A DNA stretch of 64,000 bases from Singulisphaera sp. GP187 (GTDB lineage Bacteria; Planctomycetota; Planctomycetia; Isosphaerales; Isosphaeraceae). The stretch covers positions 1,702,727 through 1,766,726 of the forward strand of contig NZ_FSRB01000002.1 in the NCBI RefSeq assembly GCF_900129635.1. The letters run 5' to 3'. A program made the position numbers and the translations under genes. Position 1 is the stretch's first letter. The number at the start of each line of letters is the position of its first letter. Below the pieces are notes generated by a model. It was not told the origin of the DNA and ran no database searches. It saw nothing but the letters and a program-made list of their open reading frames with translations. This document shows positions 1-8,711 of this stretch, in pieces.

Positions 1-437
1 TGAAGGTGCGAACGCGGGTCCAGGCGGCCGAACGTCCCGGCCGTGCGCAGGCAGTCGGCGAGATTCTGGTTGTAGTGGCAGGGAGCCTGGGCCTGGTCCC
101 AGCCGGCCTCGAGCGTGCCGCCTTGGGAGATCAAGGCGGCGTAAGCGAAAACGGTTGCCTCATAGTAACGATCGACACAAGTCGGCGAACCTTCGTCCTC
201 GAGACGCTTTGCCTCTCGGTGAGCACTCTTCGATCGGACCAACGCCTGACCCGCGTCGAGTCGGGCCGGGACCCCCTCAAGGGATGGCGCGGGACTCGTC
301 AGGATCAGGCCCGGCAGTTGGGCGAGCACTCGCCCCCGATTCCCGCCCGGGATGACGAGCGGGCCAGCCAGCATGAGCGACGCGAAGAGGCTGTGCGCAA
401 GCGCGTTCCTCCAACGAGATTTGACGAACTCGATCAT
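1..437 (-). CDS. Secreted hypothetical protein, N-terminal part (cut by window edge)
   Basis: A minus-strand reading frame opens with ATG at 437 and stays open to the window edge, giving about 145 residues without a stop. The N-terminus has basic residues (FVKSRWR) followed by a hydrophobic stretch around residues 11-27, consistent with a signal peptide. The rest contains an alanine/arginine-rich stretch, a region with paired tyrosines and a C-terminal FGRLDP motif. I recall similar leaders from planctomycete alpha/beta-hydrolase-like exported proteins, but too little is visible to assign a function. It is divergent from the export operon at 926, so 438-925 may hold both promoters. Coding status rests on the open frame, the signal peptide and codon use similar to neighbouring genes. 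Confidence 0.6.
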   Translation of the reverse strand, partial: MIEFVKSRWRNALAHSLFASLMLAGPLVIPGGNRGRVLAQLPGLILTSPAPSLEGVPARLDAGQALVRSKSAHREAKRLEDEGSPTCVDRYYEATVFAYAALISQGGTLEAGWDQAQAPCHYNQNLADCLRTAGTFGRLDPRSHL

Positions 438-925
438 CGACGGCTCTCGGGAAGACCGTGGGACGCAACCGCAACCGATTGGCAAACGGCCAGTGACTTC
501 GGGTGAAACATACCTGGAGTTCCGGACGCTCACCGCGTCTCATTCCCTTCTCGGAGCGAGTTCGTGCCGCTACGATCCCGGGAAACGGAGCAAGTCGGAA
601 ACTGATCGCCGTTGGGCTCCCTCGATCGACCAAGCCGCACCGGCTTCCGGCGCGTCGAGTCGTTACCATTGAAGGGCATCGGATTTGCTGGAGAGTTGCA
701 ATCGGTTTGGGGATTCCGTAATTTGTGAAAGTCTATGTTCCTGCCATATTCATCCCTTCAGCGATCACAGTGACGTGGCATCGTTCGGTGGACTCGACCG
801 CGGCCAGAGGCAAATCGGCGAATCGCTTATTCGAAACAAACGGCCCGAGACGTGGAATGGCTGGGAATGACCATTCCGTCTACGCGGTGAACGCGGGCCG
901 ATCGGCTCGATGAGAGGGGACGGAG
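438..925. other. Intergenic region between divergent genes
   Basis: No convincing gene was found on either strand. The short open frames have arginine- and proline-rich shadow compositions. The region should contain divergent promoters for the secreted protein to the left and the export operon to the right. No clear -35/-10 pair could be picked by eye. A purine-rich Shine-Dalgarno stretch (GAGAGGGGACGG) lies just before the ATG at 926. Confidence 0.6.
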
Positions 926-2020
926 ATGAGCGGGAAGATCGTGCGGCGGATTGCGTGGGTCGGCCTCGTGGCCGTGGTGGCCTTCTTCGGTTGGCAAGTT
1001 TGGAAGGCCCGTCAGGCCCCTGCTCTGCCAGCGGGCATCGTCTCCGGCAATGGGCGGATCGAATCGATTCAGGTGGATATCACGGCGAAGTATCCGGGCC
1101 GGCTCGTGCAGCTCCTCGCGCGCGAAGGGGACCTTGTCAAGCCGGGTCAGGTTCTCGCTCGCATGGACACCTTGGAGCTCGAGGCGCAACTCGCCCGCGC
1201 GAAAGCCCAGGTCGCCGAGGCGGAAGACTCGGTCGCCACGGCGAAGTCGGATATCCTCCAACGTGAAAGCAACTTGAAGCTGGCCGAACAGAAGTACGCC
1301 CGCGGCCAGGTCCTCCTCAATCGGCGAACGATCTCGCGTGAGGAGTGGGATCAGCTCCGGGCCGAGCGCGACGCCAGCAAGGCCGCCGTCGAGTCCGAAA
1401 ATTCCCGACTTCGCGCGGCGATGCACAGTGTTGAGGCGGCGCTTGCGGAGGTGAATCGTTTTCAGGTGCAGATCGCCGATTCCACCTTGAAGTCCCCGGT
1501 CCAAGGACGGGTGCTCTACCGGCTCGCCGAGGAGGGAGAGGTGCTTGCCGCGGGGGGCAAGGCGTTGACCTTGATTAATTTGAGCGATATCTACATGGAG
1601 ATCTTTCTCCCCTCCCGGGTGGCCGCCCTGGTCGAGATCGGAGCCGACGCCCGGATCGTGCTCGACGCGATGCCGCAGTATGCCGGCCGAGCCCGGGTCA
1701 GCTTCGTTTCGCCAGAGACGCAGTTCACCCCCAAGCAGGTGGAGACGCCCAGCGAGCGTGATAAGCTCATGTTCCGGGTAAAGCTCCAAGTCCCCTCGGA
1801 ATTGATCCTCCCCTACATCGAGAAGGTGAAAACCGGGGTCCGAGGTGTCGGTTACGTCCGCTTGGACAACTCGGTGCCCTGGCCCGCTGCCCTCGAGAAG
1901 CGGTTCCCCAAGCCGACGGAAATCGCCAAGCCTGACGTTGCCCCCAAACCGAGCGATGCATCGAAGCCGGAGGCGACGTCACAGCCCGGCGATACCCCTC
2001 AACCTGGCCCTGCGCAATGA
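926..2020 (+). CDS. HlyD-family periplasmic adaptor (YhiI-like)
   Basis: A 364-residue membrane-fusion protein that should link an inner-membrane ABC exporter to the outer envelope. Residues about 5-23 form an uncleaved membrane anchor. Residues 35-75 form the first half of the lipoyl/barrel-sandwich domain, with the typical VSGNGRIES opening. Residues 85-185 are a long alpha-helical hairpin. Residues 185-320 are the second lipoyl half (STLKSPVQGRV) and beta-barrel. The tail from about 325 is a lysine/proline-rich repeat (KP spaced every few residues), which is unusual for the family. The ATG at 926 is chosen for the GAGGGGACGG ribosome site before it. The stop overlaps the next start as ATGA, so the operon is translationally coupled. 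The substrate is unknown. Confidence 0.9.
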   Translation: MSGKIVRRIAWVGLVAVVAFFGWQVWKARQAPALPAGIVSGNGRIESIQVDITAKYPGRLVQLLAREGDLVKPGQVLARMDTLELEAQLARAKAQVAEAEDSVATAKSDILQRESNLKLAEQKYARGQVLLNRRTISREEWDQLRAERDASKAAVESENSRLRAAMHSVEAALAEVNRFQVQIADSTLKSPVQGRVLYRLAEEGEVLAAGGKALTLINLSDIYMEIFLPSRVAALVEIGADARIVLDAMPQYAGRARVSFVSPETQFTPKQVETPSERDKLMFRVKLQVPSELILPYIEKVKTGVRGVGYVRLDNSVPWPAALEKRFPKPTEIAKPDVAPKPSDASKPEATSQPGDTPQPGPAQ

Positions 2021-4779
2021 CGATGCCCGAGAACACCGCCGTCATCTCGCTCTCGGGCGTCTCCCACCACTATGGTGGAGTGCAGGCGCTCGTTGACATC
2101 GCCATCGAGATCCCGGCCGGTCGCACGGTCGGCCTGATCGGGCCCGACGGCGTCGGCAAATCGACCTTGATCGGTCTGATCGCCGGGGCGCGGAAGATCC
2201 AGGCGGGGACGGTGCGCGTCCTCGGGGGCGACATGGCCGACCGTCAGCATCGTGACGTCGTCTGCCCTCGGATCGCGTACATGCCCCAGGGGCTCGGAAA
2301 GAACCTCTATCACGAGTTGAGTGTTTACGAAAACATCGACTTCTTTGCCAGGCTGTTTGGCCAGTCGGCGGCGGAGCGTCGCGCCCGGATCGGCTCGCTG
2401 CTCAAGGCGACGGGCCTCGACCCGTTTCCCAATCGGCCGGCCGGGAAGTTGTCCGGCGGCATGAAGCAGAAACTCAGCCTCTGCTGCTCGCTGGTTCATG
2501 ACCCTGAATTGCTGATCCTTGATGAGCCGACGACCGGTGTCGACCCGCTCTCGCGCCAGCAGTTCTGGACCTTGATCGAGCGGGTCCGCGAGTCGAGCCC
2601 CGGGATGAGCGTGCTGGTCTCGACCGCCTATATGGACGAGGCCGAGCGATTCGAATGGCTGATGGCCATGGACGCGGGCCGGATCCTCGACACCGGCACC
2701 CCCGCGGAGTTCCGCACGCGCACCGGGGCCTCGAACCTGGAAGCAGCGTTCGTGGCCCTGCTGCCCGAGGCGAAGCGAGGTCGAAGCGGCGGCTTAATCA
2801 TACCGCCGAGGGTCGACGATGGCGGTGAACCGGCGATCGTGGCCAAGAACCTGACCATGCGGTTCGGCAGTTTCACGGCCGTGGACAACGTCAACTTCGA
2901 GATTCGCCGCGGCGAGATCTTCGGCTTCCTCGGCTCCAACGGCTGCGGCAAGTCGACCACCATGAAGATGCTGACCGGGCTGCTCCCCGCGACCGAGGGG
3001 GAGGCCAAGCTGTTCGGCAAGTCGGTGAATGCCGGCAGTCTCGAGATTCGCAATCGCGTGGGTTACATGTCGCAGGCGTTCTCCCTCTATGGAGAACTGA
3101 CCGTGGCGCAGAATCTCTGGCTTCACGCTCGGCTCTATCATCTTCCCCAGGAGACGCGCGCGGCGAGGATCGCCGAACTGGTCGATCGGTTCGGCCTGGG
3201 GCCATACGTCGACCAGGTCTCGGAAGCACTACCGCTGGGCCTGCGTCAGCGCCTCTCGCTTGCGGTGGCGATCATCCACGAACCCGAGATGCTCATTCTC
3301 GACGAGCCGACCTCGGGGGTCGACCCGGTCGCCCGCGACGAGTTCTGGGAAGTTCTTATCGAGCTTTCTCGCAATCATCATATTACGATTTTCATATCGA
3401 CGCACTTCATGAACGAAGCGCAGCGGTGTGACCGCATGTCGCTCATGCATGCGGGCAAGGTCCTCGCGTGCGACACTCCGGCGGCGCTGGTGGCCGCCCG
3501 AGGCGCTCCGGACCTGGAGACCGCGTTCATCGACTATATCGCCGACGCCATCGGCGAGGCCAAGGCGCCGGACGGTGCGGCCCGCGAGCGCTTAAACTTC
3601 GGGCCGACGGAACCGTCGGGCCGGCATGCCGCCGGGGCTCCTACCGCGTCGATCTTCCACCTGGGCCGGTTGATGGCCTATGCCAACCGGGAGACCTTGG
3701 AGATCCTCCGCGACCCGATCCGGCTGGCCTTTGCCTTCGTGGGGTCGGCGATCCTGATGCTCGTCTTCGGGTTCGGGATCACGACCGACGTGGAGGACAT
3801 CCGCTACGCCGACCTCGACCTGGACCAGACGCCGGAGAGCCGGGCTTACCTCGAGTCGTTCGCGGCTTCCCGCTCGTTCTGGAAGCAATCGCCCACTCAC
3901 GATCCGAACGAGATGCAGCGTCGACTCCAATCGAACGACATTTCCGTCGGCATCGAGATGCCGCCCCGGTTCGGCAGGAACTTGCGGAAGGGCTCACCGC
4001 TCGAGGTCTCCGCCGTCGTCGACGGCGCCAACCCGTCGCGGGCCGAGACAATCAAGCAGTACGTCGAAGGAGTCAACGCCTCTCATTACGAGGACCTCTA
4101 CCGCCGCAAGTACGGCCAGGTGCCCAACTCGTTCGCGTCCGACATGCAGATGCGGTACACGTATAATCCCACGTTCGAGAGCATCTATGCGATGGTGCCG
4201 AGCGTGCCCCCGATCCTGCTGATCCTGATCCCGGCGGTGCTGATGGCTGTGAGCGTCGTCCGCGAAAAAGAGCTCGGGTCGATCATCAATTTCTATGTGA
4301 CGCCCACGTCGCGACTCGAATTCCTGATCGGTAAACAGCTCCCCTATATCGCGATCGGGATGATCAATTTCACGATCCTGACGATCATGGCCATCTTCGT
4401 GTTCGGGGTTCCGATCAAGGGGAGCGGCCTGACCTTGGTCCTCTGCGCCTTGGCCTATGTCACCGCGACGACCGGAATCGGCCTGCTCGTGTCGACGTTC
4501 ACCTCGAGCCAGGTCGCCGCGGTCTTCGTCACCGCGATCGTGACGATCTTGCCCACGACCCAGTTCTCCGGCCTCCTTCAACCGGTCTCGACCCTGCAAG
4601 GCGGAGCGCGGGTGGTCGGGACATTCTGGCCGACCACGTATTACATGCGGGCCAGTGTCGGGGCGTTTACCAAAGGGCTTGGCGTCGAGCAACTCGGGCG
4701 CGACGCCCTGCTGATCGCCGCCTTCATTCCGGTGCTGACCCTGCTCACGGCGGTCGCCCTCAAGCGCCAGGAGGCCTAG
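2017..4779 (+). CDS. RbbA-like ABC transporter: two ATPase domains fused to a permease
   Basis: A 920-residue fusion with the domain order of E. coli RbbA/YhiH. NBD1 (about 8-235) has Walker A GPDGVGKST, signature LSGGMKQK and Walker B LLILDEPTTGVD. NBD2 (about 273-500) has GSNGCGKST and MLILDEPTSGVD, but its signature reads LPLGLRQR instead of LSGG. An ABC2-type permease follows (about 545-915), with one N-terminal membrane span, a large periplasmic domain and five or so C-terminal spans. It presumably powers export together with the preceding adaptor and following permease. The start overlaps the upstream stop (ATGA). A second ATG two codons in is an alternative. The name RbbA comes from a ribosome-linked ATPase in E. 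coli; here the operon context supports an exporter role. Substrate not predictable. Confidence 0.9.
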   Translation: MTMPENTAVISLSGVSHHYGGVQALVDIAIEIPAGRTVGLIGPDGVGKSTLIGLIAGARKIQAGTVRVLGGDMADRQHRDVVCPRIAYMPQGLGKNLYHELSVYENIDFFARLFGQSAAERRARIGSLLKATGLDPFPNRPAGKLSGGMKQKLSLCCSLVHDPELLILDEPTTGVDPLSRQQFWTLIERVRESSPGMSVLVSTAYMDEAERFEWLMAMDAGRILDTGTPAEFRTRTGASNLEAAFVALLPEAKRGRSGGLIIPPRVDDGGEPAIVAKNLTMRFGSFTAVDNVNFEIRRGEIFGFLGSNGCGKSTTMKMLTGLLPATEGEAKLFGKSVNAGSLEIRNRVGYMSQAFSLYGELTVAQNLWLHARLYHLPQETRAARIAELVDRFGLGPYVDQVSEALPLGLRQRLSLAVAIIHEPEMLILDEPTSGVDPVARDEFWEVLIELSRNHHITIFISTHFMNEAQRCDRMSLMHAGKVLACDTPAALVAARGAPDLETAFIDYIADAIGEAKAPDGAARERLNFGPTEPSGRHAAGAPTASIFHLGRLMAYANRETLEILRDPIRLAFAFVGSAILMLVFGFGITTDVEDIRYADLDLDQTPESRAYLESFAASRSFWKQSPTHDPNEMQRRLQSNDISVGIEMPPRFGRNLRKGSPLEVSAVVDGANPSRAETIKQYVEGVNASHYEDLYRRKYGQVPNSFASDMQMRYTYNPTFESIYAMVPSVPPILLILIPAVLMAVSVVREKELGSIINFYVTPTSRLEFLIGKQLPYIAIGMINFTILTIMAIFVFGVPIKGSGLTLVLCALAYVTATTGIGLLVSTFTSSQVAAVFVTAIVTILPTTQFSGLLQPVSTLQGGARVVGTFWPTTYYMRASVGAFTKGLGVEQLGRDALLIAAFIPVLTLLTAVALKRQEA

Positions 4780-5909
4780 TGCGAAGCGTTGCCAATATCT
4801 TCTGGCTCGGCACCAAGGAACTGCGGAGCCTGAGGAGCGACTATGTCCTCGTCCTCTTCATGATCTACGCGTTCACGTTCTCGATCTACACGCAAGCGAA
4901 AGGGACCTCGTCCGAAGTCCACAACGCGTCGATTGCCTTCGTTGATGAAGATCAGTCCGCTCTCTCCAGGCAATTGATCGCCGCCTTGTATCCACCCCGG
5001 TTCAAGACCCCCGTACTGATCAAGGCCAACGAAGTCGCCGATGCGATGGATGACGGCCGGTTCATGTTTGTCGTGGCGATTCCGCCCCGGTACGAGTCCA
5101 ACCTCCGGGCGGGCCGTCGCGCGGAATTGCAGGTGAATATCGATGCGACTGCGATGCTCCAGGCGAGCATCGGCGCCACTTACATTCGCAACATCCTGTC
5201 GGCCGAGATCTCGCGATATCGGTCCCGATCCGACAGCGACACCGGCGCGGGCCTGTCTCCCAGGATCGTGGTCCGCAAAGCGTTCAACCCGAACGGGGAT
5301 ACCTCGTGGTTCACCAGCATCGTCGCCATCATCAACCAGGTGACGATGCTGACCACCATCTTGACCGGCGCGGCGTTGATTCGTGAGCGTGAGCACGGCA
5401 CCATGGAACACCTGATGGTGATGCCCCTGACCGCGATCGAGATCGCCCTGGCGAAAGTCTGGGCGAACGGCCTGGTCATCCTGGTGGCGGTCACCCTCTC
5501 GCTCTTCTTCGTGGTCCAGAAGATCCTTGCCGTGCCGATCGCCGGCTCGCCCGCACTCTTCCTGTTCGGCGTGGTGCTCTACCTGTTCTTCGCGACGGCC
5601 CTGGGAATCTTCCTGGGCACGATCACGCGCACGATGGCCCAGTTCGCCTTGCTGATTATCTTGATTCTGATCGTGCTCCAACTCCTCTCCGGAGGCTCAA
5701 CCCCCGTCGAGAGTCAGCCAGACTGGCTCCGGCGAATGACGATCTTCCTCCCGTCGCGGCACTTCGTGAGCTTCTCCCAGGCGATCATCTATCGCGGGGC
5801 CGGCTTGAGCGTCGTCTGGCGCCAATTCTTCGCCGTCGCCGCCATCGGCCTGGTCTTCTTCATTTTCAGCCTGAGCCGATTCCGAAAATCCATCGCCGCC
5901 AGCCGCTGA
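4779..5909 (+). CDS. ABC-2 type permease (YhhJ-like)
   Basis: A 376-residue permease with a first membrane span at about residues 21-40, a long extracytoplasmic domain (about 45-180) and a C-terminal block of five spans. The sequence LIREREHGTMEHLMVMP before the membrane block is the characteristic intracellular motif of ABC2_membrane_3 permeases. The GTG start at 4779 shares its first base with the TAG stop of the upstream gene (TAGTG), so a terminating ribosome could restart. It completes the adaptor/double-ATPase/permease trio known from enterobacterial yhiI-yhiH-yhhJ. It has no ATPase of its own and would depend on the RbbA-like protein. No outer-membrane channel gene is adjacent. Confidence 0.9.
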   Translation: MRSVANIFWLGTKELRSLRSDYVLVLFMIYAFTFSIYTQAKGTSSEVHNASIAFVDEDQSALSRQLIAALYPPRFKTPVLIKANEVADAMDDGRFMFVVAIPPRYESNLRAGRRAELQVNIDATAMLQASIGATYIRNILSAEISRYRSRSDSDTGAGLSPRIVVRKAFNPNGDTSWFTSIVAIINQVTMLTTILTGAALIREREHGTMEHLMVMPLTAIEIALAKVWANGLVILVAVTLSLFFVVQKILAVPIAGSPALFLFGVVLYLFFATALGIFLGTITRTMAQFALLIILILIVLQLLSGGSTPVESQPDWLRRMTIFLPSRHFVSFSQAIIYRGAGLSVVWRQFFAVAAIGLVFFIFSLSRFRKSIAASR

Positions 5910-6221
5910 GGAGAACCACCGAAACGAGTGGCCGTTCCGATTGGCGCAGCCCCAAGTGGTATTGGTGCGAAGTATGTGCTTGTGTTAGCCCTGTGGCCTT
6001 GGCCGCACTGCTCAGACTTGTTTTAAGTTGCCATTCTCCCTCCCCCCGTATCGCCCGTGGTCCCAGGGGGGAGTTGGTTTCAGCCAGGGAACTGGCTTGT
6101 CGGGTGGGTACGGCACACCGTGCCTTTTTGACCTGCAGGTTGGCCGGATTTGGTGCCCCCTGATACCCGGAGGCGAAACCTGGTGGGCCATGCCCACCCG
6201 ACAAGATTACAGAAATGTCAA
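5910..6221. other. Convergent intergenic region with repeats
   Basis: This gap lies between the end of the export operon (plus) and the end of a sulfatase (minus). No gene is supported. It holds an inverted copy of a GC-rich motif at 6052-6073 that recurs at 29567-29588, and a 110-bp inverted-repeat element at 6096-6205. Either could serve as a bidirectional transcription stop. No T-tracted intrinsic terminator was seen. Confidence 0.6.
6096..6205. repeat. 110-bp inverted-repeat (MITE/REP-like) element
   Basis: The outer 13 bases at 6096-6108 (CTTGTCGGGTGGG) are the exact reverse complement of 6193-6205. Extending inward to 24 bases per arm (6096-6119 and 6182-6205) keeps 21 of 24 positions paired. 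The right arm also contains a small perfect palindrome, GTGGGCCATGCCCAC. There is no coding capacity. The structure fits a non-autonomous mobile repeat or a REP-like palindrome, and could also act as a transcript-end hairpin for the sulfatase gene ending at 6222. Confidence 0.6.
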
Positions 6222-8711
6222 TTAGTCAGAATTGCGACGTGTTGACTCGACCCGGCGGAGCCTCTCGATGTCGGTTTGCGAGAGGTTTTCGTTCCCAAGC
6301 TCGATCTCAACCCGCTGAATGGTCCCCGTAAACTTGAATGGCGACTCATAGGCGTCACTCACCGGCGAGCCGGTATCGAGTCCGGTGTCGAACGTTTCGT
6401 CGGCGGAGAACCGACCTGAGATTGTCTTCTCGACTCGGCCCTCGGCGACCTTCTTGGCGTCGACATGAAGCGTGACAACTCCCCCTTTGCCAAGACCGCC
6501 GCCATCGTATTTGAACTCGACTCGGATCGCATGCTTTCCCGGGGCAAGCCGTTCCGAACCGGTGACCTTGTAGCGGTCCTGGGTGAACCGGTTGTACTCA
6601 TAGACCGGTTTTCCCTCCTTGATGAAGAGTGAGTAGCCGCCGACGACTCCGCCGGCCGCGACCAGCGTTCCGGACGCCCCGCCTTCGGGGATGACGACTT
6701 GCGCTGTGATCGAGTGCGACTTGTTCTTGATGTTGGGTGACGAACTTTCCGGGATCCGCCGCGCTCCGGGGAAATAGAGGAACTGGGTGCGCCCTGCGAT
6801 CAGGCTTGGTCGCATCGCGGGGTCGGCCCGTTCGATGAACCGGTCGTCGAGGGGCAGGACGTTGTACTTCGCGGCCTCGACCCAGAAGAGATCCTGGAGG
6901 TCGCGGAGTTGTTGCGGGTGTTTGGCCGCAAGGTCGTTCGCTTCACTAAAGTCGTCGTCGAGATGGTAGAGCTGCCACTCATCCTTGGTGAAGTCAGACC
7001 CGCCACTGTTTTCCCAGGGGAGGCGGCCATGCCGGCAGGTGGCAATCCAGCCTTTGTCGTAGATGGCACGGTTGCCGAACATCTCGAAATACTGGGTCTG
7101 CCTCGGGCTTTTCGCCTTCGAGTCGGCGAATGAGTAAGCCATGCTTACACCTTCGATCGGCTTCTGAGTGACGCCGTTGACCTCGGCAGGCTCACGGATT
7201 CCGGCCGCCTCGAGGATCGTCGGCGCGAGGTCGATCACGTGGTGAAACTGGCTGCGAACTCCGCCTTTGTCCTTGATCCGGTTGGGCCAGGAGATGACCA
7301 GCGGGTTGCGGACGCCCCCCAGATGAGAGGCGACTTGCTTGCCCCACTGAAAGGGCGTGTTCATCGCCCAGGCCCAGCCGACTGGGAAGTGATTGTACGA
7401 TTTTGGGCCGCCGACCTCGTCGAGGTGCGCGTGAATGTAGGCGGGGTCTTCCTTCTCGCCGCCCAGGCCGACCATCTCATTGAACAGGCCGTACAGACTC
7501 CCCTCCATCGATGACCCGTTATCGCCAACCTCCCAAAAAATCAACGTGTTCTCACGTTGGCCCATTTCCTCGATCGCGTCGATTACACGGCCAACTTCCT
7601 GGTCCGTCTGGGCGGTGTAGGCCGCGAATGCCTCCATCAGCCGGGCGGCCACCTGCTTCTGGGCCACGGTCAGCGTGTCCCACGCCGGGATCTCCTTGGG
7701 CCGCGGCGTGAGCTTGGTCTCGGCCGGGATCACGCCGAGCTGCTTTTGACGAGCGAACGTTTCTTCGCGATAGACGTCCCAGCCTCGGTCGAACTGGCCC
7801 TTGAACTTGGCCAGCCACGACTTGGGGACATGGTGCGGCGCATGGGTGGCGCCCGGGGCATAATAGACGAAGAAGGGTCGGTCGGGAGTCACCGACTTCT
7901 GCTGATGGAGGTAGTCGATCGCCTTGTCGGCGAGGTGCTCGTTGAGTGTGTAATCAGCCTCGCGGCCCTTGGGCGGTTCCATCTCGACGGGCGTGTTGCC
8001 GTCGTAGAGCGCCGGCTGCCACTGGTTCGACTCGCCGCCGACGAACCCGTAGAAATGGTCGAACCCTTGGAGGCCGGGCCAGCGGTCGTAGGGGCCGGAG
8101 ACGCTCGTCTCCCAATCCGCGATGTTGTGGTTCTTGCCGAAGAAGGCCGTGCTGTATCCGTTCTGGCGGACGATCTCCGAGACCATGGCGCAGCTCTTGG
8201 GGATCTGCCCGGTGTAGCCCGGGTAGCTGCTCCCCAACTCGGTGATGTTGCCGGTCGCCGCTGAGTGGTGGTTGCGGCCGGTGAGCAGGGCCGCGCGGGT
8301 GGGGGAGCAAAGTGCCGTCGTGTGGAAGCGATTATATTTGAGTCCACTCGCGGCGAGCTTGTCGAGGTTCGGAGTCGGGACCTGGCCGCCGAACGTGCCC
8401 CACTGGCCGAACCCGGAATCGTCGATCAGCACGATCAGCACGTTGGGCGCCTCGGCGGGAGCCTTGACGACCGGAAACTTGCCGGGCGTGGAATCCTTGT
8501 AGGTTCGGCCGATCTGGCCTCGGAATTCGGTTGCCGGGGGAGGGAGTACGGGAGAATTGGCTGTTCCCGAGTCTTCTGGCTTGCCTGCGGCGCGGGCGTA
8601 CGGAACGAGAGGAACCACGATCAGCCAGCCGAACAGAGCGCCGGTGGCGAAGGGTTGGGGGATGCGCAACGGTGTTGCCTCCAAGGTGCGAGAGGGGGTG
8701 AGAGCGCTCAC
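6222..8711 (-). CDS. Secreted arylsulfatase (829 aa), type I
   Basis: An alkaline-phosphatase-superfamily sulfatase that hydrolyses sulfate esters, probably outside the cytoplasm. Residues about 20-41 form a signal peptide. Metal-binding IDDSG is at about 96-100. The activation motif CSPTRAALLTGR begins at Cys135, the residue converted to formylglycine. The C-terminal ~180 residues (from about 645) look like a beta-sandwich, shared with the upstream paralogue. The GTG start at 8711 overlaps the upstream TGA as GTGA, so translation is probably coupled. No better ATG exists nearby. The upstream gene at 8708-11119 is a clear paralogue with the same layout, suggesting tandem duplication. Candidate substrates are sulfated polysaccharides or aryl sulfates; the sequence does not decide this. 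Confidence 0.93.
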   Translation of the reverse strand: MSALTPSRTLEATPLRIPQPFATGALFGWLIVVPLVPYARAAGKPEDSGTANSPVLPPPATEFRGQIGRTYKDSTPGKFPVVKAPAEAPNVLIVLIDDSGFGQWGTFGGQVPTPNLDKLAASGLKYNRFHTTALCSPTRAALLTGRNHHSAATGNITELGSSYPGYTGQIPKSCAMVSEIVRQNGYSTAFFGKNHNIADWETSVSGPYDRWPGLQGFDHFYGFVGGESNQWQPALYDGNTPVEMEPPKGREADYTLNEHLADKAIDYLHQQKSVTPDRPFFVYYAPGATHAPHHVPKSWLAKFKGQFDRGWDVYREETFARQKQLGVIPAETKLTPRPKEIPAWDTLTVAQKQVAARLMEAFAAYTAQTDQEVGRVIDAIEEMGQRENTLIFWEVGDNGSSMEGSLYGLFNEMVGLGGEKEDPAYIHAHLDEVGGPKSYNHFPVGWAWAMNTPFQWGKQVASHLGGVRNPLVISWPNRIKDKGGVRSQFHHVIDLAPTILEAAGIREPAEVNGVTQKPIEGVSMAYSFADSKAKSPRQTQYFEMFGNRAIYDKGWIATCRHGRLPWENSGGSDFTKDEWQLYHLDDDFSEANDLAAKHPQQLRDLQDLFWVEAAKYNVLPLDDRFIERADPAMRPSLIAGRTQFLYFPGARRIPESSSPNIKNKSHSITAQVVIPEGGASGTLVAAGGVVGGYSLFIKEGKPVYEYNRFTQDRYKVTGSERLAPGKHAIRVEFKYDGGGLGKGGVVTLHVDAKKVAEGRVEKTISGRFSADETFDTGLDTGSPVSDAYESPFKFTGTIQRVEIELGNENLSQTDIERLRRVESTRRNSD

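Noticed and set aside
16..506. Plus-strand 166-codon frame from position 6
   Set aside because: The opposite strand carries a secreted protein with signal peptide in an open frame. The plus-strand product is Arg-rich and structureless.
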